A stretch of DNA of 28,498 bases from Candolleomyces eurysporus (lineage: Eukaryota; Basidiomycota; Agaricomycetes; Agaricales; Psathyrellaceae), in NCBI GenBank assembly GCA_027579435.1, contig JANBPK010000126.1, positions 1 through 28,498 on the forward strand. The letters are read 5' to 3'. Below the pieces are notes generated by a model, which had not been told where the DNA came from, ran no database searches, and saw only the letters and a program-made list of their open reading frames with translations. A program made the translations under genes and the position numbers. The first letter of the stretch is position 1; each line of letters starts with the position of its first letter. Positions 19,541-28,498 of the stretch are shown piece by piece.

Positions 19541-20824
19541 ATGCCCTCCAAATCTTTCACTTCCCTCTTTTCCTCCCTCCTCTTTCTTCTTCCTTCTGCC
19601 GTCCTTGCAAACAGGCATTTCGACATAATAAACAACTGTCCGCTCTCCCTCAACATCCTTATCAATGGTAACTTCGAAGGTACACTCGCCTCCGGTGGCT
19701 CGACCACACGCGACTTCCCCGATGTGTGGAGTGGTGTCATTTACAGTGATTTCAATCGAGGGAATGTGGATACGGCTGGAACTGTTAGAGCTGGGTTCCA
19801 GGGGACTGTAAGCACACATTTCTAAATTCTCACTTTGATTCTTACTTTTCTCGTCACTCACGTCATCGTTATCGTCATTCTCAAATCGAAAAAACAGAGC
19901 TCCTACTACTACATAGTAAAAGACCCCAAATGGCTCAACGTCGGCATCAACATTCAACCTATCGACCGTGCACCTCGAGGAGGGTTCTGTCCTTCTCTCG
20001 AATGTCGCGTCACCACTGGCGATTGTGAGAACGCGTATACATCCCAGCCCACGAGCTTCCCGGCGCCTACTAGTGCGCCACCTGCGTCGCCTTTGGCGCA
20101 GTGTCCACAGACCGGAGCGGTNCCCTGCCGGTTATCGCGTTACGTGAGTCCTGTATTCCTTGATTTCCCAACTCGAAATAGAATGCAAGAGCTGATGTCC
20201 TACGATAATGCAGCTTCTGCCCGGACGGTACTATTCCCAACTACCAAACTCGACCTAACAGTATCCAACCCAAACGCGACCCGACGAATAAGTGTGCCGA
20301 CGTCCAGGGTGGTGTATTGCAAAACGGCCAACCTGTCCAGATGTACGTGGTCTTTCTACCTCCACCGCTGCTACATCTGTGTTTACTACACGACTGAACA
20401 TAACCTCAAACAGCTACGACTGCAACGGCACTGGGGCCCAGAAATGGGTAATCAAACGCGGTGGCCAACAAATCATGCTGTCTGGTACCGGATACTGCCT
20501 CGACGCTACCTCCGCGAGCCCTGCGAATGGTGTGAAGATGAAGATCTGGGAGTGCTTGCCCAATGTCCCAGCACAGCAATGGACCTATACGAGCCAGGAT
20601 ACGATTGTTTTGACGGGGACTAGTGAGTTTTTTCCTCGTTGGCTTCAGTCGTTCAGATGTCTTTTGTCCTTTTTTGAGAAAGGATTTCGTAGAAAAGAGC
20701 TGACTCAGTGTGATATATGATAGACAAATGCCTCGACCTCACAGACGGAAGCCTCGCCAATGGCAATAGGATCCAAGTCTGGGACTGTGCAGCTGGGAAC
20801 GATAACCAAGTTTGGATCATCTAG
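19541..20824 (+). CDS. Secreted thaumatin-like plus ricin-B-type beta-trefoil lectin
   Basis: Five exons fit in phase: 19541-19807, 19898-20143, 20214-20342, 20414-20622 and 20724-20824, giving 316 residues if the N at 20122 is a spurious base. Omitting it joins TGAV to PAGYRVTFCPDGTIP; keeping it breaks the frame. Residues 1-23 are a signal peptide (FTSLFSSLLFLLPSAVLA). Residues about 25-150 start FDIINNCPLSLNILINGNFE and resemble fungal thaumatin/osmotin-like extracellular domains. Residues about 185-316 form a ricin-B beta-trefoil with three Q-x-W motifs (QKW 223-225, QQW 268-270, QVW 312-314) and repeated CLD and WDC/WEC elements. It is likely an extracellular carbohydrate-binding protein; no catalytic domain is present. 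Fragments of its second exon occur in four array units. Confidence 0.8.
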
Positions 20825-21460
20825 TTCTCTAACTCAGCAATCTACCAACCAAACTCAGCGCTGGTCTTTCTCGAGGACCCAACAGTTTAATCAGACTTGG
20901 AACGCTTAATACTACTACTATTTACTGCTACGCACGAATAGGACCATTCATAGTATAGGACACTCGTTAGTCGATCGAAAGAACTCTCCATAGGTAAACT
21001 ACTTCTCGGACCCATCCTGTACTCTTGGGCATCACTTATACTCGAACCGAATGCTACTTCCTTCGGTCAAAATAGTTCGTGGCTATATTCTGCGGCCCAG
21101 CCCTCTTCTTCCTCCTGTCACTGTTTGTGATGAACTGAACAGCACTTTCCAGAATATATTAAGGCACATAGCCAGGTCGTTATATCCTCTTCACGGAGTT
21201 GTATATGAGAACAGCGAGCTTGCGAGTGTTGGGGTCCGATTACAACTCCAGCAGCACGCCAGAGTTCCTGCCGGGTGCTAGTGCAAGAGAGGGCCATACA
21301 TTTAGATCCCGTTCTACACAGAGAAGTAGCTAGATCTCAGTTGTAGCATTTGACAGGCTATCAAGATGCGAGAGGTTGAGACGAATGCTAGCCACTGTTT
21401 ACCTTCCCCTTTCGCTTGTACTCATAGTTGACAGTTAATGTTCGATGCAGGGATTGGCTC
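20825..21460. other. Intergenic region, nothing supported
   Basis: Downstream of the lectin stop there are only short unconvincing ORFs and an AT-richer stretch. The lectin 3' UTR probably lies in the first 100-200 bases. Confidence 0.4.
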
Positions 21461-21466
21461 TGGTTG

Positions 21467-22159
21467 CTACTCTGGTCCTGGCTCTGGCAGGAACACTGGC
21501 TGCAGCATTGGCATGGACGATATTAATGGAATGGAAACGGACGCTGCGACAATAGCAATGGCTGTGAATCCTCCCTGTTGGATCTCACACTTTCTGCTTG
21601 GAATGGTTTCCGCGTAATCGGCTAAGGTCTCACACGTTCGAAAACCCCGCTCTCTAGCATCAGTCAGGAAGATTTTAGAAATGTTGATTATCCTGACCGA
21701 ATGCGCGGTCGGTACCTGCAGATTAAGGTCCGTGAGTAGTCCCACGTCAGATCCTTGCATAACGTCATTCGAGGATTCGCAGCACTGGTGGAGAGGTGCG
21801 AGCAACTCTTGTAAGTTTTCCTTCTCAATCGTGCTACAATCCGATGAGATCGTTGACCCTTTACGGAGCCTTGATTGTGACGTGAAGCAGTTCGTTGAAT
21901 TCGGTGCGGTCATTGAGACTGTCGCCACTTCGGCTGAGAATGGCGCGTTGACCAGTTGACGCATCTTCAGAGCGGGTAGTAGGCTTTCGCTCGGCCGTTC
22001 AGGGCTCTTGTTCACTGGTCGTCCTTGTAGGATTCTGTCACCGGCTTTGGCTCCATGAGCGGTCCTGAAACTCGTCATACCATTTGGATCGACTCTGCCG
22101 TCAAGAGGCGGCACCCATGGAACACCGCCTTTGTCGTATGAATTCCTCGTGTTGACCAA
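21467..22159 (-). CDS. Hypothetical protein
   Basis: An open frame of about 230 codons reads from a non-ATG position (TTG at 22159). The first in-frame ATG gives MTSFRTAHGAKAGDRILQG. An upstream exon joined at an AG just before VNTRNSYDKGG is possible. The product has no obvious signal peptide or domain. The C-terminal part contains a hydrophobic stretch (FTAIAIVAASVSIPLISSM) that could be a membrane segment. A 92-codon ORF on the opposite strand is probably a shadow. No family is recognised; the uninterrupted length is the only support. Confidence 0.35.
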   Translation of the reverse strand: MVNTRNSYDKGGVPWVPPLDGRVDPNGMTSFRTAHGAKAGDRILQGRPVNKSPERPSESLLPALKMRQLVNAPFSAEVATVSMTAPNSTNCFTSQSRLRKGSTISSDCSTIEKENLQELLAPLHQCCESSNDVMQGSDVGLLTDLNLQVPTAHSVRIINISKIFLTDARERGFRTCETLADYAETIPSRKCEIQQGGFTAIAIVAASVSIPLISSMPMLQPVFLPEPGPE

Positions 22160-22323
22160 CGCTATTGGTCATATTTGGCCGACTCTGGCTCTCACTCTCT
22201 CCGACTTCGTAGACTCCGATTCACTTCGACCAAGCTTGGAGTATCGCCAAGATTCTTTCCTTCTCGCCCACTTAACGAAGATCACTCTTTTTCATCCCTG
22301 TCCTCCTCGTCTTCTTCGTGCCT

Positions 22324-22545
22324 TTATTTTGTTTTCATGTCTTCATCTTTTCCTGGATCAGGCTCTGGATTTGGATCTAGTATCGGGTGGCCTTCCTCCT
22401 CCGACCCCTCCGCCTCTTCCTGGTCTTCTTCCAGCTGCCCTTCGTTTTCTGCCTGCTCCCTGGAGATCTCGGTACATTTCCAGCTTTTCAGCTTCCAGGT
22501 CAAGTCAAAGGCGACTCCAAGATCGGAATATCCTTTCAGAGACAC
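22324..22545 (-). CDS. Acidic hypothetical ORF (uncertain)
   Basis: 73 residues from ATG at 22545, starting MSLKGYSDLGVAFDLTWKLK, followed by a strongly acidic tail (EEDQEEAEGSEEEG). Codon use is coding-like, but it overlaps the equally coding-like plus-strand terminal exon at 22499-22729 by only a few codons. The two may be tail-to-head neighbours, or one may be spurious. Unrecognised. Confidence 0.25.
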   Translation of the reverse strand: MSLKGYSDLGVAFDLTWKLKSWKCTEISREQAENEGQLEEDQEEAEGSEEEGHPILDPNPEPDPGKDEDMKTK

Positions 22546-22729
22546 TACTTCAACCGGGACTAATGTTGGCAGCTTTCATAATCGGGGCTGGAACCTTGAT
22601 CGAAGAGTTGAAGTCTACAAGATTGACCCTGCGGCTAGTGAGGGTGTTGCTAGGGGGGATGTTGAGGTGCCGGAGGAGTTGAAGGCTGGTGCGCAAGATG
22701 ACAGGAAGATTGGGGTTGTGGGCGATTAG
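22499..22729 (+). CDS. Probable terminal exon of an unrecognised plus-strand gene
   Basis: After a CTTCCAG acceptor, the frame reads VKSKATPRSEYPFRDTTSTG, NRGWNLDRRVEVYKIDPAAS and a charged end KIGVVGD before TAG. The codons show a strong purine-first bias typical of coding DNA. The open frame extends upstream to 22175, but there it is a Ser-rich antisense-like reading of the acidic minus-strand ORF. A real 5' exon was not identified, so this may be a gene remnant. Confidence 0.35.
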   Translation, partial: VKSKATPRSEYPFRDTTSTGTNVGSFHNRGWNLDRRVEVYKIDPAASEGVARGDVEVPEELKAGAQDDRKIGVVGD

Positions 22730-23657
22730 AATATAGTTGCGGGTCTGGCGTTTGTTATGTTTCCTTTTTCATATTCGTACCGTTTTTTGTTTTAGTTCAA
22801 TTTGGTGGTTTTTCTCCTTCGACGCCTTTCTCCTTTCCTTTTCCCTATTCGTCACCCTCTCCCNTTTTTTCCTCTCTACCACATTCTCGACGTCGTTTCA
22901 TTTACGTGCGAGAGATGTTTTGTCGGACGTTTCGAGAATTCCTATAGACGTATACCCCTTATTATAATTTACGTTCGATGTCATTCTGTTGGACTTTTCC
23001 GCGGGGTCATTCGCTCCTTGTTGATTTTGTCTTTCATGAAACCCATTGAAATACCATTCAGCAACGGTTGTGTTGCTCTCCTAGCTCATTTCAATTGGCA
23101 GCGGAGGACAATTATCAACGAGACTAAGTCAGCTTGGTATACACAAGTACTCCTGGACTACATATGGCCTGCAACGTGTAACCCTCGAAGAGCTTCAAGA
23201 TGTCGGATACCCGATCGGCACATATGTCACCCGGTAAATTGTAGCATTGTATCCACGCTCAGAACCCCAAACCATAAGCTTGGAGAACCTTGAAATGACA
23301 CCTTGAGCCCGACACGGAAAGCTCATGGTCAAAGTAAGGGGAAGGGATGCTCTGGTCGTCTCTATCACCTACACATCGATTTAGTTCACAAAGCGTTCAG
23401 CGGCTGCCCATTTCGGGCTTGCCGAGGGTAGAGCAGGACCATGGCCCCTCTAGTCCAAGGTAAACCAAGATAGAACGTTTTGCCCGCCAGCACGGATAAG
23501 CGCTTCTGGTATCCCATACGATGCCGGCGTGCACTCGATATGAACAACAAGGGAGATAGGTTGGTGATACGTATGCATTGTACATGTGTTGAGAATAATA
23601 CTAAATGTCCAACTTGTGCTTGGCAAAAGTGAGAGCGTAATAATTTACAACGTAAGT
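22730..23657. other. Intergenic region and 3' flanks
   Basis: It begins with a T-rich stretch fitting the 3' UTR of the preceding exon. From 23386 to 23657 it probably holds the 3' UTR of the minus-strand Mug135-like gene. The ORFs here overlap in several frames and look non-coding. One N occurs at 22864. Confidence 0.35.
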
Positions 23658-24555
23658 TCACAGTGGCAGCACACGCCTGGCGCCGATGGCTTCGATGAGC
23701 ATGTTTTCCTTCGCCTCCCAGTCAACGACAGGGTCGTTTGGTAACCCATAGAAGGCGAGGTAGCTCTTGAAGGCCGCGATGTCGTTCTCTCTCAGGCTCA
23801 CGATCGCGGTGATGCTGGGCAATTCAGGCAGATGCTATAGAGGCAACACATACACAAACGCGCGTATCAGTTCAGTTCAGTAAAGGTATTCACAGATGCA
23901 TCGTTATTCTAGCTTACCGCGTCTTCGATTGGATGACGATGATTGCGATTCAAGACGGGAACGAACGGAATGAAGGCGCCATCGACACTGTCGCGATTGA
24001 ACGACTGAAAGAGGTAAGGCAGAGTCAGTCCATGACGAGGATATAGCGGATAAAAGAATGTACAATAGCTGTCGTTCGCATCAACACGTTCAGCTTTCCC
24101 TGGAGTTCGTTCTTCGTGGTTTGGAGTTCGTTCTTCATAGCTCCGAGATCTTCTTCCACTTTGCTTTGGAAGTCCTTGAACCATTGAGGTGCTTGAGCGG
24201 CTGCTTTTGGATGTCACTAGCGCAAACAATGAAAAGGTAAGGTAAACGCTACCATCAACGTCCATTCCCGCGTCCTCGCCCTCTTCCTGGACCCCGCCCG
24301 CTTGTTCTTGGTTTTGCTCTGCCCCCGGCTGGGGTTCTTGCTCTTGCTCTGGCATGAGCGCACGTTGGACTGCCTGCCCCGCCTCATACAGACGTCNGAG
24401 ATCCTGTGGGTTGACTGTCATGGGATCTAGCCAACGCGAGGTCAGTACACGATGAGGGAAGAATGAATATGCTTACTCATCGCTGCATTCATCCTCGCCT
24501 GGAGGCTGAATAGTGATTCTGCAAAGGTCGAGTGGAGTTCAGGTTCAGAAGGCAT
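23658..24555 (-). CDS. Mug135-like coiled-coil protein, five exons
   Basis: Exons on the minus strand are 24555-24477, 24426-24253, 24200-24064, 24004-23918 and 23834-23658. All have GT-AG introns and compatible phases, giving about 217 residues. The N-terminus is MPSEPELHSTFAESLFSLQA, followed by a Gln/Glu-rich region (PEQEQEPQPGAEQNQEQAGG) and acidic EEGEDAGMDVD. A coiled-coil segment follows (WFKDFQSKVEEDLGAMKNEL), then LNRNHRHPIEDA. The C-terminus is LPELPSITAIVSLRENDIAA, FKSYLAFYGLP and IEAIGARRVLPL. The layout of a coiled coil followed by an LP.L.S..A....L....YL..YG.P pattern resembles fungal proteins with a Mug135-like C-terminal domain, a family named after a meiosis-upregulated fission yeast gene; function is unknown. 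The exon 3 acceptor could be CAG at 24201 or AAG three bases earlier, both in frame. Confidence 0.6.
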
Positions 24556-24839
24556 TGTGGCGGGTCGGAGTGAAGCGGCGGGAAACACCTCCTTTCTTCT
24601 ATCCTTGCTATATTTATGGCGCACATTTGATCTCCGACCGTTGGCTGGTGGCTTTGATCTGATCCAATGGCGGAATGGGGAACGTCGGCCCGTTCGCTTG
24701 GATCGGGTATGTTTGTCCCACGCCCAGCATTCCTGCAATCAGCGCACAGCTCATCTGCTTCGGTCCTGGTACTTACTTGTTCTCAACCCTCCCACTCGTT
24801 TATCCACTCATCTATTCATTCATTCAACACCAACCCACT
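24556..24839. promoter_or_regulatory. Bidirectional promoter region
   Basis: 284 bases separate the divergent starts of the Mug135-like gene (24555, minus) and the small membrane protein (24840, plus). An AT-rich CTATATTTATGG at about 24608 is the only TATA-like element. Confidence 0.35.
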
Positions 24840-25163
24840 ATGCAGTCCAAATACGAGCTCCTCCCTACATCCGAACTCTCCTCACGCTCATCTTCACCCG
24901 CCCCTCCTTACTCTCCAGACGGAGACGACATCGAATACGACGCGCCTCTCAACCCACGAACGAGAGAGACGAGGGAAGCTATCAGAGCCTTCAAAGCGGA
25001 TCCACGGTTCAACCGCCCACCACCGTCACCCTGGGCCCGGCTTGCCCTCATTATCTTTTGCATTTTCCTGTTTTACGCTGCGTTCGAGGCCAGGAAGGCC
25101 ATTTGGGTCGATTTTGGGATGGGGATGGGCGAGGAGGTTGAAGTGGTTGACGGATCGTATTAG
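24840..25163 (+). CDS. Small single-pass membrane protein
   Basis: 107 residues starting MQSKYELLPTSELSSRSSSP. The N-terminal 64 residues are polar, rich in Ser, Pro and charged residues, with an acidic DGDDIEYD. One hydrophobic segment (ARLALIIFCIFLFYAAF, about 66-83) is followed by a short tail ending VEVVDGSY. There is no signal peptide, so an N-in/C-out or tail-anchored topology is likely. The open frame extends upstream to 24675, but that part crosses the pyrimidine-rich leader (CATTCATTCAACACC) and is probably untranslated. No family is recognised. Confidence 0.55.
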   Translation: MQSKYELLPTSELSSRSSSPAPPYSPDGDDIEYDAPLNPRTRETREAIRAFKADPRFNRPPPSPWARLALIIFCIFLFYAAFEARKAIWVDFGMGMGEEVEVVDGSY

Positions 25164-25441
25164 AAGACCTTCAATCCTTGGTTTGAGGTGCGTTTAAGTA
25201 TCCTTATGGACGGTGTGCTGGAGGAGGCTAATTGGTTGCGCAGGACCTTGGCGATTGTGTGCCAGGTATTGACGCACTCATATCCATAGTTCGTATCATC
25301 TACCACAAGCGCGGGACGTTGCATCGTATCACCTGTACATCNATACTCCAGAAACTCTGGACTTTAATTTGCCTTGCAGCGACCTGTACTCGTATTGAGC
25401 TCCTTACATCCCAATCGACTGCCCTCACCCACGCCTGAAAT

Positions 25442-26010
25442 TCAAACGAAGTATGGCATAGTCCACCTCCTCTCTTCCTCTACCCACCTTCCATGTTCCA
25501 CCTTCAGCCCCTTCACCAAATACCCCATCAAGCCTACAATCTCCCTCTCCCACTCGGGTTCCATCCCGCACTCCCGCAGCACCATATCGTACTTGTACAA
25601 TAGCGCGAAATTGAGCTTGAGGTACTCGTCGAGGTGGTGCATGTCTAGGTGCATGAGAGGGACAAAGTCCTCACCGAGTCAGCCTCCTGACTTGGTCGAG
25701 TTCGAGGACCCGGGCGAGGAAGATGAATCTGACAGACTAGCGACCTCGATATCTCGACACCCTTCCCAAAACCTCTTGTGCGGGACCTGATGAGCGGGGT
25801 AGTCCATACTCCACGTCCCCGCCTTTCACCATCAGCTCGTCGTGTGCTTTGTTGGATTCACTGCGTTCCGCCCCGGATTTCGTTCTCAGGGTTACGTGGG
25901 AAAGGGTCGTGTCTCCTGATTTCGCCCCATGTTACTCCACTTTGCCACGTCTTACTACCTGATATCAAACTTGCTCATCCACATCTCACACTTCGCTCGA
26001 AAGTCGACCT
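25442..26010 (-). pseudogene. Broken minus-strand gene of unknown family
   Basis: The last 70 codons are well formed (MHLDMHHLDEYLKLNFALLY to RWVEEERRWTMPYFV). The same frame continues upstream through a TGA into DIEVASLSDSSSSPGSSNST and HQVPHKRFWEGCRDI. Further upstream other frames show HDELMVKGGDVEYG and VDFRAKCEMWMSKFDI, the latter before a GT-AG-like interval. The pattern is of one protein interrupted by a stop and at least one frame change. A short functional protein from the internal ATG at 25654 cannot be excluded. A plus-strand ORF over the same DNA looks like a shadow. Confidence 0.4.
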
Positions 26011-26262
26011 TTCATCTTGTTTTCCATGCTGGTAAATTCAGCTGTCGCCTCCTTTCGACACTTACTCAATCTCGGGTATAAGCAGGTTTCCCTACAAGAG
26101 AAATCTCAACATTCTCTGTCTTTCGTCAACTCTCGTCGGTTTCGCAATGGAGAGATACAGCCCCCAAGGATATCGTTCAATTGGAAAGAACTGGACATTC
26201 TGACGAATTAATCTTAATATCTCTAGTTATTTTTTGCCTTTTCCCCTTAACCGCCGTTGAGG

Positions 26263-27110
26263 ATGCCTCCTACCGCCCCGGGCTATGCATTCTCCGACGA
26301 TGACAACGAGCAACCATGCCGACAAAGGCGTTTTAGCCCTGGACCTCTCCCACCGCCCCTTCTTCGACCTCAACAACGACGACCACCTTCTCTGAACCAA
26401 GTTGCAGAGAGGATTGCGGACGCTCGTCTACGTCGCAACGAACACGGCTTTCCAGTGGATGCCTGGCTAGGCCACTGCCTTGACCAGGGTTTTGCGCCTC
26501 CCAAAAAGCACATTGAATCCTTCCGTGCCCCTGCCTTTGAAAACTTCCTGACACCGGACCTCGTGGAAGCCCTGACAATCACAGAGCGGGAGGTTAGTTA
26601 TTAATTACCACTCTACTCGTACAGTAATCTTACCTATCTTCAGTGCGTCGAGGACAACGATGATTTATTCGTCAACGAGTCTGTCTTCAGGTTGCATCTC
26701 AACGTCTATGTCCCGCCTGAGTGCGGATTCCTTTGTTATGTTGCTGAGAGCCCTTCCGTGACCCTGGACAAGTGGAGGGGGCTTCTCAGCGACACCAACA
26801 ATAGACCGGGCTGGCTCGACTACTATGAACATCATAGGCATGTACCGGTGTCGTGGATTCAACGCGAGCAATAGCTGTTTGCTGCAACAATGGGTTGAAG
26901 GGGTAATGGTACGTCCTTACTAATTGAGCTCAATCCTATCACTGCACTCACTGATACTGGATTGTTAGAGGGGCTCATGGGCAGACTTAAAAGCTGCCAT
27001 TCTCTTGAAATGGGTGCCAACCGAAGTCACACCAACCATTCCTTCAAACTCTCGCTCTCACAAGCCTCGTGCCTCTTCGATGACCGAAGAAGAAGCCCAT
27101 AACCTGTGAG
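26263..27110 (+). CDS. Hypothetical protein, two or three exons
   Basis: The ATG at 26263 opens MPPTAPGYAFSDDDNEQPCR. A Pro/Arg-rich part follows, then NQVAERIADARLRRNEHGFP and LTPDLVEALTITERE at a GTTAGT donor (26593). Exon 2 (26644-26874) continues in phase as CVEDNDDLFVNESVFRLHLN to HVPVSWIQREQ and a TAG, giving 186 residues. However, from about 26835 another frame is open and coding-like (GMYRCRGFNASNSCLLQQWV). It joins in phase, across an intron at about 26915-26968 (GTACGT...TTAG), to RGSWADLKAAILLKWVPTEV, ending MTEEEAHNL at about 27110. Either a one-base error near 26835 or an unrecognised intron hides a longer protein of about 250 residues. Unrecognised family. Confidence 0.5.
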
Positions 27111-28030
27111 TTTGCTTGAGGGATGAATCAGTCCCACCTGAGGAGGGTGCAGAGTTCCGTCTAGAGTAGTACCCTAGCTGTAAATATTTCTGTCTGAGCA
27201 AGCCTAGCGCCGATGTATCTCTCAAAAGGCATATTAATATTTCATCGTCCGAAAGTAGAAGAGAGTTCAAACTCCGACTGACTCAATAAAGGAAGCAATG
27301 ACAGGGTTCATTCCTCACTTCTTACTTTCATTCTTCCCCTCCATAGAGTCGCTCTCTGTATATCTTGAGTCCCAAGCTGTATGGATCGGCATTTCTTGGC
27401 TGTCTTGAGGCTGGGTTGGGCTGGTGCGATCACCTGATCCTCCCAGCGCATCGACATGCTGTGTTTTCCTTTGCATCCAATGTGAACAACCCGCCTCTTT
27501 CCCACCTCAATCGCAATTTTCATTGACCAGGCCCCTGTAGAAGTGCTTCAAGACCACAATCCCAACTCAGACCACCCTGTAGCTGGCATCTTTGTTGAAA
27601 TTTGCCATTTCTTTCAGTTTTTTTTGGGTGTTTTTTTTTTATGGATAACACCTTCTTGTTATTCATTCTTCCAGCCCACAGATTCATTGGACCTCCATAA
27701 ACCAATGCTATACTCCACATTCTTTCAGATGCTATATCTGCTGTGTTAACTGTTGTGGCCAGGTCAAGTCCACAAAGTGACCCAACCATTGCAATGTTCC
27801 TTGTGAGTGTGTGCACAGTGCGGTGGCGTCAAGCACATCACTTAAGAGGAATGTCAGCAGCATCTGAAGCAAGNAAAAATCTTGATTGGACAACACCCTG
27901 TGCAGAGTGCTCCAGCAGGAGCAACATGAATGGCCTGTAGTTCCCCAGTTGTCAAGCTCTCAAGGAACAGTTCCCTCCAACCCGATCGCCCCTTCTATCT
28001 CACCCACCACTCCCTCTGGTGCAAGTATGG
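27111..28030. other. AT-richer region without a supported gene
   Basis: No convincing protein is encoded on either strand. A minus-strand ORF (27816-27520) contains SIALVYGGPMNLWAGRMNN, which loosely recalls the RNase H GGP-x-SW segment of Copia-type elements. The match is too weak to name, and it is on the opposite strand to the LTR-like end at 28035. Confidence 0.3.
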
Positions 28031-28498
28031 GGGGTAGTGTAGAGTATTAAGAATTTACAAGTTCTCTCTCTTGTGCACACTAGTTCCAAGTAATCGAGGA
28101 GTGCTCAATAGTCACACAGTGAACCCGTAAGGTTATATCTTTATAGCTTTGATCTTTCCTTTACTTAGTATCATGCTGCGTGAGATAAAAGTCACAAATC
28201 CAAGTTGATTGCAAACACAAAGTAAACAAATAAAACAGCAGTAATTCTCTGGGGGAAAACTATGCTAAAAGAGTCCAATATATATACTATCTGGAGCCGT
28301 GCGATCACCGGAGCATGGTAAATAGGTGTACACAAGATTTATAAATAAAAAGAGTCCAGGCCCCAGCTAGAGAGAGAGATAAAGAGATAAAAAGAGGGTA
28401 TTGGATATGCCAAGGTGCTGCCATGCCACTCCGATGCTTGCACTCGTGACTATAATCGCTTGCCTTGCCTTTTCTGGTTTGCCAAAGGGGATGCTGAA
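28031..28498 (+). mobile_element. Possible LTR of a retrotransposon, partial
   Basis: GTATGGGGGGTAG resembles a polypurine tract and is followed at once by TGTAGAGTATTAAG, which opens with TG as LTRs do. The following sequence is AT-rich and non-coding, with a TATA-like TTTATAAATAAAAAGAG (about 28337-28353) and a purine microsatellite (AGAGAGAGAGATAAAGAGAT). The right end and any second LTR are outside the window, so this cannot be confirmed here. Confidence 0.25.

Noticed and set aside
21681..21959. 92-residue plus-strand ORF
   Set aside because: It is antisense to a longer uninterrupted frame and has no recognisable features.
27520..27816. Copia RNase H remnant on the minus strand
   Set aside because: Only a loose GGP-type resemblance, with no DWAG or catalytic motif, and an orientation inconsistent with the LTR-like end.

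Overview
The window looks like basidiomycete (Agaricomycete) genomic DNA. The genes are compact, with short GT-AG introns of about 50-90 bases, and five copies of a CaaX-type mating-pheromone precursor are present. The gene content recalls Ceratobasidiaceae/Rhizoctonia-like fungi, but that placement is an inference and no ribosomal or other marker gene is present. Single N characters are scattered through the sequence; several stand for spurious inserted bases rather than real positions.

Left edge (1 to about 1200): the 5' part of a low-complexity, probably nuclear protein, read leftwards off the window.

Core (about 1215-17834): a head-to-tail array of five diverged units of 2.8-3.9 kb. Each unit carries, on the minus strand, one intact 77-residue pheromone precursor with its own TATA box. 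Each precursor is itself three perfect 23-residue modules ending in CVIF, CVVF and CTIA, so the array encodes up to 15 prenylated peptide units. On the plus strand each unit also carries a decayed copy of a ubiquitin-like-domain gene, and four of the five units carry a decayed fragment of a lectin gene. The pheromone ORFs stay open, with mostly synonymous differences, while the passenger genes have collapsed. The right ends of the units fall inside an intron of the ubiquitin-like gene, which marks the duplication breakpoint. No STE3-type pheromone receptor or homeodomain mating gene is visible.

Right flank: 17834-18120 holds the only copy of the ubiquitin-like gene's 3' end. 19541-20824 is a complete five-exon gene for a secreted protein with a thaumatin-like N-terminal part and a ricin-B-type beta-trefoil; it is the source-like relative of the lectin fragments in the array. 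After it come two poorly supported ORFs (21.4-22.7 kb), a five-exon Mug135-like coiled-coil gene (24555-23658, minus), a divergently transcribed small membrane protein (24840-25163), a broken minus-strand gene (about 26010-25442), an unrecognised two- or three-exon gene (26263 to about 27110), and an AT-richer tail that may be part of an LTR retrotransposon.

How it fits together: the clear biological theme is pheromone output, with a multi-peptide precursor amplified five-fold in tandem. The neighbouring genes appear to have been carried along by the duplication rather than to take part in pheromone signalling.
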